From Rhizomys pruinosus (taxonomy: Eukaryota > Chordata > Mammalia > Rodentia > Spalacidae), in NCBI GenBank assembly GCA_009823505.1, contig VZQC01009601.1, forward strand, positions 319,934 through 383,933: a DNA stretch of 64,000 nt. The letters run 5' to 3'. The position numbers and the translations under genes were made by a program. Positions 54,410-64,000 of the stretch are shown here, piece after piece. The notes below the pieces were generated by a model. It was not told the origin of the DNA, made no database searches, and worked only from the letters and a program-made list of their open reading frames with translations. Positions within the stretch are counted from its first letter, which is position 1. Each line of letters starts with the position of its first letter.

Positions 54410-55980
54410 GCCAGGGCAGGAACTCAGTGGAACCTGGAGGTTCCACTCAGTGGAAGCTGGAAGCACAGGCCATAGAGGAACAAATGCTTACCTGGCTTGC
54501 TCCCCTGGGCCCCATGCTCATCCTGCTTTCTTTTAAAAACACGGGACCTCTGCCCAGTGGTGTCACCACCCACAGTGGGGCTGGGCCCATCGCCACTTCC
54601 TCAACAATCAAGAAAATACCTCACAGACATAGACCACAGGGCACTCTAATGGGGGAAGTTCCCCAGCTGAGGCTCCATCAACCCAGGTGTGTCCAGGTTT
54701 CACAATTAAAGCTGTCCAGCACAAGCCTGAAGTGGGCCTGGTTTCTGCTTCCAGTCTATGATGCTTTTAGAAAGTGGGTCAAATGTGTTGCATCTTAGAT
54801 GGTGTCACTTTAATTTAGTTTCTATTTTAATGATTTTTAAAAAAGACTTTGCCTAAGTATTTGCTTTGTTTATTATATTTCTGGCAAGGGTCATATGAAA
54901 TAAAATTCCAAAAGCTTATGTTTCTGTTTTAGAAAATATAACTCTTATGTTGCTGATACCCTACTTTCTCTCTATAGATGACACGTGTTGGTTGCCTATT
55001 ACAAGAAATTTCTCTAGTAATATTGTTCATCAATAAATTTGCTGATCAGTAACTTCTTTCTTAATAATTTTTTTGTTCCTCGATCTTTTTTGAGACACAG
55101 GTTCTTCCTATAACCCCAGCTGCCCTGGATCTCACTCTGTAGAGCTGAACTGGCCTTGAACGCATAGCAGAGATCTCCCTTCCTCCGAGCCTCCCAGGGC
55201 TGGGATTACAGGCATGTGCCACCATGCCTGGTTTTAATAATTTTTTTATGTTGTTAATAAGCTACTGTAATTAAGAGTCATTTATACCCCCCCCAACCGC
55301 CAAAAACGCGGCCAGACGTGGGGGGCAAGCCTTTTAATAAATCCTAACATGTGGGAGCAGAGGCAGGTGGATCTTTGTGAGGTTCAAGACATTTCTTTAT
55401 TTTCATGTGTATGAGGGTATCCTGGCCTGCATGAGTTTAAGTGCACTGAGTTGTACAAGGCCCGCGGAGGTCAGAAGGGAGAGGGGGGGAGGGTGAGGGG
55501 GAAGGGAAAAGGAAAAAAAAAAAAAAAAAAAAAAAAGGGAAGAAAAAAAGAAAGAAAAGAGTGCTGGGATTTGAACCCCAGGGTCCTCTTAACTGCTGAA
55601 CTGTCTCTCTGTGGGCTCTCTGTCATATTTTTTTAAGAGTTGGTTCCATACAGTTTTTTTTTTTGTTTATTTGAGACATGTTTTTTTTTTTTGAGACAGA
55701 GTCGTCCTGTAGCTCGCTGCTGGAACTCGGTAAGGTAGACAGGCTGGGCCGGCTGGTCAGAGACCCTGCCTCTCGACCTCCGGAGTGCTGGATCAACACC
55801 TGTGTGCCACCACGCCCCAGTGCCCATGCAGTATTTGAACACCTTTGAAATTCAAGTTGTACAATTTTGTCGTAGGTTCTGGCGCTCCGCTGGCCTGGGT
55901 TTGATTCGCTCTTATTGTCACTGACTACGGAATGGGGGTGGTTTTCCTTCTCTCCCGCCCACCCCCCCCCCCTCTAGGCG
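54410..55980. other. noisy duplicate of 52083-53544 (filler)
   Basis: Follows 52083-53544 in the same order (old repeat, B1, partial B1, B2, B1) but with many one-base indels and a low-complexity A/G insertion at about 55480-55560 absent from the first copy. The error pattern is that of uncorrected long reads, and the divergence stops sharply at 55981. Confidence 0.8.
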
Positions 55981-56806
55981 TCACTGGTCCTTGGTGAAAT
56001 GTTCCGGCAGGCTTCACCCTCTGAGGAGAAGCAGGCACTTTGGGGAAGTTTCTAGGACAGTGGGAGGGAGTGGGCAAACCACCCAGGCTTCACAGTCCAG
56101 GCGCTGTCTCTGTTGTCATAGAGACAGACTCCTGGCACATACAGCTCATCTGTGGGGTTCTTGGAGACGCTTGCTTACCCCCCTTCTCTTAAATCAAACC
56201 AGCTTCAGAACAGACTTCTGTAGCCAGGCCTTGGAGGCGATACTGCCGAGCAAAAAGGTGACTGTGTTTCAAGAGGAGATCTTCCTTGCAGCTCAGGGCC
56301 CTCAGCCCTGGGGCCAGCACTGCTCTGACTCTTTGTCCCCTTGGGTTGTTCCATCTAATGCTTGCTGGGCTGGGCAGCCCTGATACCTACGTTTCAGCAT
56401 TCACAGAGAGTATCTGCCACTGGTTTTGCTGAAGTTAGAAGTTTTAACTATTCATTCTGTTCATCTTTAGTTTCTTTGGAGTGATTTTTTTCAAGAGAGG
56501 GAATCCATCCTAGATTACGCAGCAATGCTCACCTTGAGAACCAGGATGTCGAGGCTAAAGAAGGAAGCTTGACAGCCACTCACACCGCACAATTTCCTTG
56601 AAGCCATTGTCCTTTGTAAGTCAGTGTAGCTCCTAAAGGTTAGAGGAGTCAGTTTCCACCCACACTCAGAGTCAGTATCAGTCCTGATCTCTAGTCCTGA
56701 ACTGCCTCACCATATCCTAAGGCTTTTAACTTAATCTTCTTAGATTTCATCTTTCCCCAGCTCTGTTTTTGACAGTGTTCTGGTGTTGCAATATCATTTC
56801 AGGGGT
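55981..56806. other. exact duplicate of 53545-54366
   Basis: Offset 2436, no visible differences; a 130-codon frame at 53555-53947 recurs unchanged at 55991-56383. Exact identity beside noisy filler fits two overlapping contigs that were not merged. Confidence 0.85.
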
Positions 56807-56985
56807 CCATAAATAACACTATGGTTTGTGTTTTTTTTTTTTTTTTTGAGACAGGGCTCCCTGTAGCCCCAGCTTCCTGGAACTCACTCGTAGACCGGCT
56901 GGACTTAACTCACAAAGATCCACCGGCTTTTGCCTCCCGAGGGGCTGGGATTTAGGCATGCGCCACCAACGCCGGCATAATACCT
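56807..56985 (-). repeat. B1 SINE, degraded by noise
   Basis: Poly-T and a reverse B1 with several dropped bases ('gacagggctccctgtagccc', 'ccggctggacttaactcac'). The first copy stops in poly-T at the same point, so the true locus probably contains this B1 once. Confidence 0.7.
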
Positions 56986-57002
56986 TATTAAAACTATTTA
57001 AG

Positions 57003-57215
57003 GGGCTGGAGAGATGGTTCAGCAGTAAAGAGCAGTGGCTGCTTTTGCAGAGGACCTGGGTTCAATTCCCGGCACTCACAACTCCATAACTCCAGTCCCA
57101 GGGGATCCAACTCCCTCTTCTGACCTCTGAGGGCATTTCACGTCATGGGTGCACTTACACACATGCAGGCAATATATTCATACACATGAAGTAAAAATAA
57201 TAAAATATTTCAAAA
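57003..57215 (+). repeat. B2 SINE
   Basis: 'ggggctggagagatggttca', 'ttcaattcccggcactcaca', tail 'agtaaaaataataaaatatt'. Confidence 0.93.
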
Positions 57216-57626
57216 CCATTTAAATAGAATTCATATTTTTTATTTTTCAGAATCTCTCTCCTCTCTCGCCCTCTCAGTCGATCTCTCTCTCCTCGCTCCT
57301 CTCTCATCTTGGCAAGTTGTGTCAATTTGTTCAGTGTGCGACTGTCTTCATTTGCAATTCACTCCCTCAAACACGTTCTCACTTCCCCAATCTGTTGTCA
57401 TCAGGCAGACTTATAGACTTTGTCACTGGGACTGGCTTCCCCCTAAGATGACAATTTGAAGCAGATGGCCTTAATCTTCATCAATGAGGGGCTAACCCAT
57501 CAATTAGTGCCAGCAATTCTGGGCTAGGATACTGCCAGTAAATGAATGGCTGGACAAAGACCTTTCATAACTACTTTTCATGACCTTTATTGTGCAGAAT
57601 GAATAAGATCCCAGCAGGCATGACAG
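57216..57626. other. unassigned, with CT-rich start
   Basis: A (CT)-rich stretch at about 57255-57308 with cgat interruptions, then sequence not recognised. Confidence 0.4.
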
Positions 57627-57637
57627 TGTAGACATTT

Positions 57638-58208
57638 TTTTTAATTTAATGTTTATTTATTTTGTCAGTTCCCGGAGCATCATTATCCAATTCAGATCAG
57701 GCATATTTGCCCATTTCCCTTCCACCCCCCCATCCCAGATCATGTTTCTGCCATAACTGTGCCCCTGCATCTTTCAGGTTGTTTTTTTTTTTTTTCATTT
57801 TAGTTTTTTAGCTATAAGTGATAATCCATGAGTATAAGCATCCTTCGTGCAAAACCAATCTATAGACTGTTGTGCCCAAACCCCCACAGTCCCACCATTC
57901 AGTGGAGGTTGACAGGTTGTTTGTTCAATCAAGTTGATCAAATGAGTGTCCAGACTACATCGCTGTAGTTTCACCGTTCACCCCAATCGCAGCCTTTACA
58001 TTCTACCACGCCCCCTCTTCCGCAGATTGTTCCCTAGGCTTAGAAAAGGGGCACAGGTGGATGAGAAGTAAAACTGTCCTCTCTCTCTGGAGCTGTTGAC
58101 TTGGATTCTGGTCAATTCTGGCTGTTTCCTTTCATGGGCTGACAGTTTGTTCAGGAGTAACCTTTCGATCCTACTAATGAAGCACAAGCAATTAGATATA
58201 TAGGTATT
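57638..58208 (-). mobile_element. L1-like 3' end, copy 3, with target duplication
   Basis: Flanked by gtagacattt at 57628-57637 and 58210-58219. T-rich left end, C-rich tract, then the block shared with 34795 and 40165. The flanking repeat, tail and 5' truncation are the signature of target-primed reverse transcription. A minus-strand frame (58217 down to 57996) ends at the same stop as the other two copies. Confidence 0.8.
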
Positions 58209-58233
58209 TGTAGACATTTAAAATAGGTGGCAA

Positions 58234-58445
58234 GGGGCTGGAGGGATGGCCTAGCAGTTAAGAGTGCCAACTACTCTTGCAGAGGACCCGGGTTCGATCC
58301 CCAGCACCCACATGGTGGCTGAGAGCCATGTTTATCTCCAGTTCCAGGGGAATCTGACACCCTCTTCTGACCTCCGTGGCATTGCATGACACGGGTGCAC
58401 AAACTTACATGAAGACAGTACATTCATACACATAAAAAATAAAAA
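58234..58445 (+). repeat. B2 SINE
   Basis: 'ggggctggagggatggccta', 'tcgatccccagcacccacat', tail 'cacataaaaaataaaaagaa'. Confidence 0.93.
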
Positions 58446-59609
58446 GAAAAATAGGTAGCAAAACCTGCTAAAAACACCAGTTCTGTTTAAGGAAGATTAC
58501 CAGACAGCAACAAAACACCACCAGCTCCTGCGACACAGCATGTGGGAATCTCCAAAAACACCTCAGCAGACCAAACCTAGCACAGAAGGATGGCATTTGG
58601 AAGGTCCAGTTCTGCAAGGTCCAGCAGCCATCAGCACAAACAACAGTGGCTTCTCCTCATGAGGGGAGGGGGAGTCTGGGAAGTGACCAAGGCAACAGGC
58701 CCAGGTGAGAGAAACCTCCAGACTAAGGTGGATTATCTGGGTGTGCTTATCAAAGCTGGTCAAAATATATCCCATTCGAAAACAGGGCAATTCCTTCCGG
58801 TCCTGTTGGGTTTCGTCAGGGCATTTCAAATGTACTAGAAAATGCTTTGAGACTTTTTGTTTTCTTTTTGCTTTACATAACATGTGAAGAGATCATGGAA
58901 AACAAGTTTGGAGGACGAGAAATTGGTTTTGAGCATCTGTGTGTGTGAACTCGGCCAACCCATTTAACTCACTGATAGGTGTGACTATCTGTGTGCCTGT
59001 CTGTGTGCCTGTCTGTGTCTGTGTGTCTGTCTGTCTGCTTTCTGTTCTCTTTTCTTCTCCTTCTGAAGCCACCAGGATTCAGCCATGGGGGCTCCACGCT
59101 GATAATCTTAGCAAATTCACTTCACCTCCCAAAGCTTTCCCCCGAGAGCAGATTTCTGTTCCCCCAAATACCTCACAATGGGAATTAAATTTCAACCTAG
59201 GAGCCCTTGGGGACACACTTAGACCATCCCAACCCCTGCTTTCAGCGTGTTGCATGCTGTATATCCATTGCATTGCCCTCCCACTGGAACATAAGCACTG
59301 CAGAAAAGCCTCTTATGCCCCCAGCTCCTAGAACACTGCACAGATGCTAAACAAAACAAAACAAAACAAAACAGCATCTGAACTAATCACCATTTTCAAA
59401 GTGGAGGACTTGCTCTCAGTGTTCACCACCCTCTGAGGAGGAAGCTCCTGTCTACCTACCTACTGCTTCCCCTGGGTTGAGAGGGTGCTTGAAAGTAAGG
59501 TTGAGCACGTATCACGCATGTGCACACGCACCCATAACACAGACACACAGAAGTTCTCAAAACACAAGACACACTGAGACTGGTCCCTGTGTTAGACCTG
59601 TGTTAGACT
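58446..59609. other. unique sequence, (TG)n-like run, no gene seen
   Basis: A CTGTGTG-rich run lies at about 58985-59035 and an (AAAAC)n run at about 59350-59371. Short frames only. Confidence 0.4.
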
Positions 59610-59740
59610 AGAGGCACACTCCTTTAATCCCAGCACTTGTGAGGCAGAGGCAGGTTGAGGCCAACCTGGTCTACATAGTGAGTTCCATGCCCGCTGGGGC
59701 TGCCAAGACCCTCTCTCAAAAAGCCAAAAAAAAAAAAAAT
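59610..59740 (+). repeat. B1 SINE, internally shortened
   Basis: 'aatcccagcacttgtgaggc', 'caacctggtctacatagtga', 'ccctctctcaaaaagccaaa' and poly-A. Confidence 0.85.
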
Positions 59741-60180
59741 CTAAAAGACTTCATAAAAGTTCACTAGAGAATATAATATACTGATATTACTTTAAATAAG
59801 TTTTGAGTGCTACAATACTTTAGAAGCCCCAGAACTTTACCCCATGAAACATGGCCAAGTGAGTCAGAAGTGCAGGCTGTGTAGTCGAACCGACCTGAGG
59901 GCTGCCGGAACTCTTGAGGAGGGCTGAGGTAGCAGCGGGCGATGGTGAGACTGTACTTTCAGATGGGTCATCCAGCCGCCTGTGGGAAGAGTCGGGGAAG
60001 TTGAGTGGACAAGAGGAGGCTTTTGAAATAGGAGAGAGAGCTCCACCCCACCTTTCCTGGAACCCACAGTGGAAGAAGCACCCACGTCTGTGCTCAGAAG
60101 CATCCTGGAGGATACCAAAAACCCTTCAGAGCAACAAAACATCGATAGCTTCATCTGAATTTAAGAAAGTGACAGGCATC
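59741..60180. other. unique sequence, no gene seen
   Basis: Directly precedes the 30-bp minisatellite. Overlapping frames on both strands without recognised domains. Confidence 0.4.
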
Positions 60181-61515
60181 TAATGCAGCTATGAAGGACT
60201 GAGGGACATCTAATGCAGCTGTGAAGGAGGCAGGGATGTCTAATGCAGCTGTGAGGGATGGAGGGACATCTAATGCAGATGTGAGGGACAGAGGGACATC
60301 TAATGCAGCTGTGAAGGATGGAGGGGCATCTACTGCAGATGTGAAGGATGGAAGGACATCTAATGCAGCTGTGAAGGATGCAGGGATGTCTAATGCAGCT
60401 GTGAAGGACAGAGGGACATCTAATGCAGATGTGAAGGACAGAGGGACATCTAATGCAGCTGTGAGGGATGGAGGGACATCTAATGCAGATGTGAAGGACA
60501 GAGGGACATCTAAGGCAGCTGTGAGGGATGGAGGGATATCTAATGCAGCTGTGACGGATGGAGCTACATCTAATGCAGATGTGAAGGATGGAGGGACATC
60601 TAATGCAGCTGTGAGGGATGGAGGGACATCTAATGCAGCTGTGAAGGATGGAGGGACATCTAATGCAGCTGTGAGGGATAGAGGGACATCTAATGCAGCT
60701 GTGAGGGATAGAGGGACATCTAATGCAGCTGTGAAGGACGGAGGGACATCTAATGCAGCTGTGAAGGATGGAGGGATATCTAATACAGCTGTGAAGGATG
60801 TAGGGACATCTAATGCAGCTGTGAAGGACAGAGGGACATCTAATGCAGCTGTGAAGGACAGAGAGACATTTAATGCAGCTGTGAAGGACAGAGGGACATC
60901 TAATGCAGCTGTGAATGACGCAGGGACATCTAATGCAGCTGTGAAGGATGCAGGGATGTCTAATGCAGCTGTGAGGGATGAAGGGACATCTAATGCGGAT
61001 GTGAAGGACAGAGGGACATCTAGTGCAGCTGTGAAGGACGGAGGGGCATCTACTGCAGATGTGAAGGATGGAAGGACATCTAATGCAGCTGTGAAGGATG
61101 CAGGGATGTCTAATGCAGCTGTGAGGGATGGAGGGATATCTAATGCAGCTGTGACGGATGGAGCTACATCTAATGCAGCTGTGAAGGATGGAGGAACATC
61201 TAATGCAGATGTGAAGGACAGAGGGACATCTAATGCAGCTGTGAGGGATAGAGGGACATCTAATGCAGCTGTGAAGGATGGAGGGACATCTAATGCAGCT
61301 GCGAAGGATGGAGGGACAGCTAATACAGCTGTGAAGGATGTAGGGACATCTAATGCAGCTGTGAAGGACAGAGGGACATCTAATGCAGCTGTGAAGGACA
61401 CAGGGGCATCTAATGCAGATGTGAAGGACAGAGGGACATCTAATGCAGATGTGAAGGACGGTGGGACATCTAATGCAGGTGTGAAGGATGGAGGGACATT
61501 TAATGAAGCTGTGGT
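60181..61515. repeat. 30-bp minisatellite, 44 copies
   Basis: The unit (taatgcagctgtgaaggatg plus gagggacatc) is present 44 times from 60181 to 61500 in unbroken 30-base register, then a partial unit to 61515. Variation is by substitution only (cagct/cagat, gatg/gaca, gaggg/caggg, gggatgtc). Blocks of variants recur, for example about 60301-60420 and 61021-61110, and 60781-60840 and 61321-61380, so parts of the array were copied as multi-unit segments. Three of six frames stay open over 460-490 codons: plus reads a decapeptide of type SNAAVKDGGT, minus reads PPSFTAALDV and PSILHSCIRC. With three frames open by arithmetic alone and no flanking gene structure, I call it non-coding. Confidence 0.95.
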
Positions 61516-61949
61516 AAGGGCCTTGAACCTGTCTTCCTGCCACTCCAGCGAGTGTTTCAAGGGACAGAGAGGCCGAGAACTTCTCTGTGGCTTCTGCTCA
61601 GCAATCCCCACACAGTTGTCCACCTGTCCCTCCTTTCATCCAGCCATTTTACCAGAGTGGCCCAGCAGTTCACCTCATTTGAGGCACTAGGCTGACCTCT
61701 GTTCTGGGTCTGTGTCTCCAGCAGCTGGCCAACTGTGTCATCAGTCTTCTCCTTAACCTCCTGCAGTGACTCTGCAGTGTGTCAGCTGTCTGCAGTCAGA
61801 CCTCTGAACTCCGAGGTTCCTTAACCCTCTGTGGCCATTCTGCAATCCACACAGAAACATATGTATATATGTGTATAGATGTACATATATGTATACACAC
61901 ACACCACACACACTGTGCTATTAGAATAAATTTAACTACTAGTATTAGT
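61516..61949. other. unique sequence, no gene seen
   Basis: An AT/CA-rich stretch (TATATGTG, ACACAC) lies at about 61857-61915. Nothing else recognised. Confidence 0.4.
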
Positions 61950-62110
61950 TAGAGCCCCCAGCACCCACACAGTGGCTGACTCCAGTTCCAGGGGATCTGA
62001 CACTCTCTCTGGCTTCGTCATGTGTTTCGTGCATGTGGAGCACTTACATATGTGCAGGCAGAACACTCATTCATATAAAATAAAAATAAACCTAAAAAAT
62101 TAAAAATAAA
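61950..62110 (+). repeat. B2 SINE, 5' truncated
   Basis: Starts mid-element at 'gagcccccagcacccacaca', continues 'gactccagttccaggggatc' and ends in an A-rich tail. Confidence 0.8.
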
Positions 62111-62494
62111 AGAAGGAAACTGTGATTGTCGATGCGCAAACCACCAGGGAACTCGGGATTGCCTGGTCAGTTGTGGCAAAGGACCCCAGTGTGGCTGGCA
62201 TGTGAATTCAAATGCTGATTTTGTAGAAAGATATAAATCTGTTTGTTTTTTTGTGACATACTGTGCTCATGACAGAAACATCTGCATGGCTGACTCTTCG
62301 TTTTCCAAAGTCGCCCATAGCAAACTATGAGGCTGAAGGTGAACTCAGGACACACTGGCTTTGGTGATTGCTGTCATTTCTATCCTCTGACAGATGTGGA
62401 AACACATCCCTTTGGGGGCAGTCAGCTGTCCTGGACCGAGTCCTCACAGTGTTCATGGGACAGACTAAGTGATTTCCAGCTCAGCACATGAAAT
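62111..62494. other. unique sequence, no gene seen
   Basis: Nothing recognised. Confidence 0.4.
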
Positions 62495-62531
<37 letters not shown>

Positions 62532-62661
62532 CTCACACATACCCTGTCTCAAACACACACATCCTCTCTCTCACACATACCATCTCACTCACATACACTG
62601 TCTCACACACACACTCACACTCACACATACACTGTCACACACACACACATACACACACACT
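62495..62661. repeat. (CA)n/(CACT)n microsatellite
   Basis: CA dinucleotides interspersed with CTCACACAT-type units. Gives Thr/His-rich frames. Confidence 0.95.
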
Positions 62662-62662
62662 A

Positions 62663-62998
62663 GTTAGTTTTAACTGTCAGCTTGATACAACCTGGAACAG
62701 CCTGGGATCAGAGCGGAATCATCTCCGTCAGATTGGCCTGTGAAGGTCTGTGGGGGATTGTTGTGACTGTTGACTGATGAAGACTCACCAACAGCGCCAT
62801 CTCAGGCTGGAGTCCTGGACATAGTAAGAGGAGAAAGCTACCTGGGAGCAAGCAAGCAACGATGCATTTGTGCCCTCTGTCTTGACCGTGGCTGTAATGT
62901 GATGAGTCCCTGCCTCAACTTCCCTAAATGAGGGACTGTAATGAATAAGCCCTTTCCTCCCTTACACTGTTGTTTTGTCAGAGTATTTTTTACCACAG
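62663..62998 (+). repeat. old interspersed repeat (URR1-like?)
   Basis: 'ttttaactgtcagcttgata', 'gattggcctgtgaaggtctg', 'aagccctttcctcccttaca', 'gttttgtcagagta'. Same family as 29757 and 44698, here bounded on both sides by CA-rich arrays. Confidence 0.5.
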
Positions 62999-63034
62999 GA
63001 ATGAAGCCAAAACACCCTCTCACACAGCCCTCAC

Positions 63035-63266
63035 ACAACACATACACACACACACAGACACATACACAGACACACACACACAGAAATATACATATACACA
63101 CATACAAACATATACATATATACACAGACACATACGCACAGACACATAGACATACACACATGCACACACATACATACACAGAAATATACACACAGAGACA
63201 TACATACACACAAAGACACACAGACACATAGATGTACACATGCACACACAGACACAGACACAGACA

Positions 63267-63306
<40 letters not shown>
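63035..63306. repeat. (CA)n-rich compound microsatellite
   Basis: About 270 bases of CA with CATA, CAGA and ATATACA variants, purest at 63270-63304. Source of several Cys/Val and Thr/His frames. Confidence 0.95.
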
Positions 63307-63307
<1 letters not shown>

Positions 63308-63549
63308 CATCACTTTACTCAGGGGACAGACCTGCGGGGTGGGAGGATCTCACCATTCACAGGTGAAGTGCACTTCAAGAGAAAAAACAATCCATATCGC
63401 TAAGCTGCATATTGGATTGACACTTAACAGGAAATGCCTCAGGACATAATCTTAATTTCCCTTAATTCTGTATCAAAATGGAAAGAGTAGAGTTTAGATC
63501 AAATGCTGCCAGAAGACAAAACAAATCTTAAATTTAAAAAGTCAAGGTC

Positions 63550-63745
63550 AGGGCTGGAGAGATGAAGGCTCAGGGCTTAAAAGCACTGGCTGTTCTTGTA
63601 GAGGACCCAGATTCGAATCCCAGCACCCACATAGAGGCTAATGACCATCCGTGACTCCAGTTTCAGGGGATCTAATGCTCCCTTCTGTTCTTCTTGGGCA
63701 CCGGATGACATAGGTACACTTACATACATGCAGACATAACACATT
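63550..63745 (+). repeat. B2 SINE
   Basis: 'cagggctggagagatgaagg', 'ttcgaatcccagcacccaca', then an (AAAT)n tail at 63743-63783. Confidence 0.92.
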
Positions 63746-63748
63746 AAC

Positions 63749-63779
<31 letters not shown>

Positions 63780-63783
63780 ATAT
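63743..63783. repeat. (TAAA)n microsatellite
   Basis: About ten TAAA units forming the tail of the preceding B2. Confidence 0.95.
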
Positions 63784-64000
63784 TTGAAAAGAAACAGATT
63801 TATTCTATGAAAAACCAAACAAAAAACTCTCAAGTCCCAGAAAGCTTCCATCAATACTGGATAAAAAGGACGCTGGCAGGGCGAGATGTAAAGGGACGAT
63901 AAAATTCTCCAAGTTCTCCAGACCTCTGTACAATGAGGTGGAAGGCAGGCTCCTCCACCACCACATGGGTTGCGGTTGCTTGGCATTTCTTCTCCATCCT

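Noticed and set aside
53555..56383. Two identical 130-codon frames (53555-53947 and 55991-56383) as a duplicated gene pair
   Set aside because: Both lie in the exact part of a probable assembly duplication, and the frame has no recognisable domain.
60181..61515. CRISPR-like array
   Set aside because: Units are contiguous tandem repeats without unique spacers, in a mammalian genome.
60151..61690. Three overlapping 460-490-codon open frames (one plus, two minus) over the 30-bp array
   Set aside because: A 30-base unit keeps any frame without a stop open indefinitely; three of six frames qualify by arithmetic. No signal peptide, domain or exon structure outside the repeat.
62838..63313. Cys/Val- and Thr/His-rich frames up to 155 codons
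   Set aside because: Translations of the (CA)n microsatellite.

Overview
The window is nuclear DNA from a muroid (mouse-like) rodent. The diagnosis rests on interspersed repeats: dozens of B1 (7SL-derived) and B2 (tRNA-derived) SINEs, B3/B4/ID relatives, old L1 fragments, an intracisternal-A-particle-like (IAP-like) endogenous retrovirus, and long (CA)n and (GA)n microsatellites. The B2 subfamily and the mix of ages suggest a cricetid-type rodent rather than house mouse, but I cannot fix the species. I found no host protein-coding exon I can defend. The long open frames come from tandem repeats, retroelements or chance.

Layout. 1-8.6 kb is SINE-rich intergenic DNA. 8.6-14.6 kb holds an IAP-like provirus inserted into an old L1: a 417-bp LTR with a 6-bp target duplication, a tRNA-Phe primer site, a frameshifted gag with two zinc knuckles, a textbook -1 frameshift signal, and a pol frame in which a deletion fuses a partial dUTPase to the RNase H and integrase part. 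The provirus ends in a chimeric join: a noisy second copy of the leader, then an exact copy of the left flank with a second LTR. 14.6-34 kb is old interspersed repeat and unique sequence, with a 49/50-bp minisatellite at 23.3 kb and an LTR-like unit at 25.8-26.2 kb. 34-44 kb contains L1 fragments, including two of three related L1-like 3' ends, and a 330-bp GA tract. 45.2-45.9 kb is a 42-bp x 16 minisatellite. 47.8 kb has an assembly gap. 50.3 kb carries a truncated U2 snRNA retropseudogene. 52.1-56.8 kb contains a second probable false duplication, joined by a single N. 57.6-58.2 kb is a third L1-like 3' end with a clear target duplication. 60.18-61.5 kb is a 30-bp x 44 minisatellite in perfect register. 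The right end has two large CA-rich microsatellites flanking an old interspersed repeat.

Two points matter most to a user. First, about 4.6 kb (near 9-14 kb) and 2.4 kb (near 54-57 kb) of apparent duplication look like assembly products: exact copies joined through indel-rich filler. In the first case the extra copy also looks like a solo-LTR allele of the same insertion. Second, the only sequence with real protein-coding history is retroviral, and it is broken by a frameshift, an internal deletion and a truncation. I see no evidence of an undescribed functional system. The most unusual intrinsic sequences are the two in-register minisatellites, the frameshift element and the U2 retrocopy.
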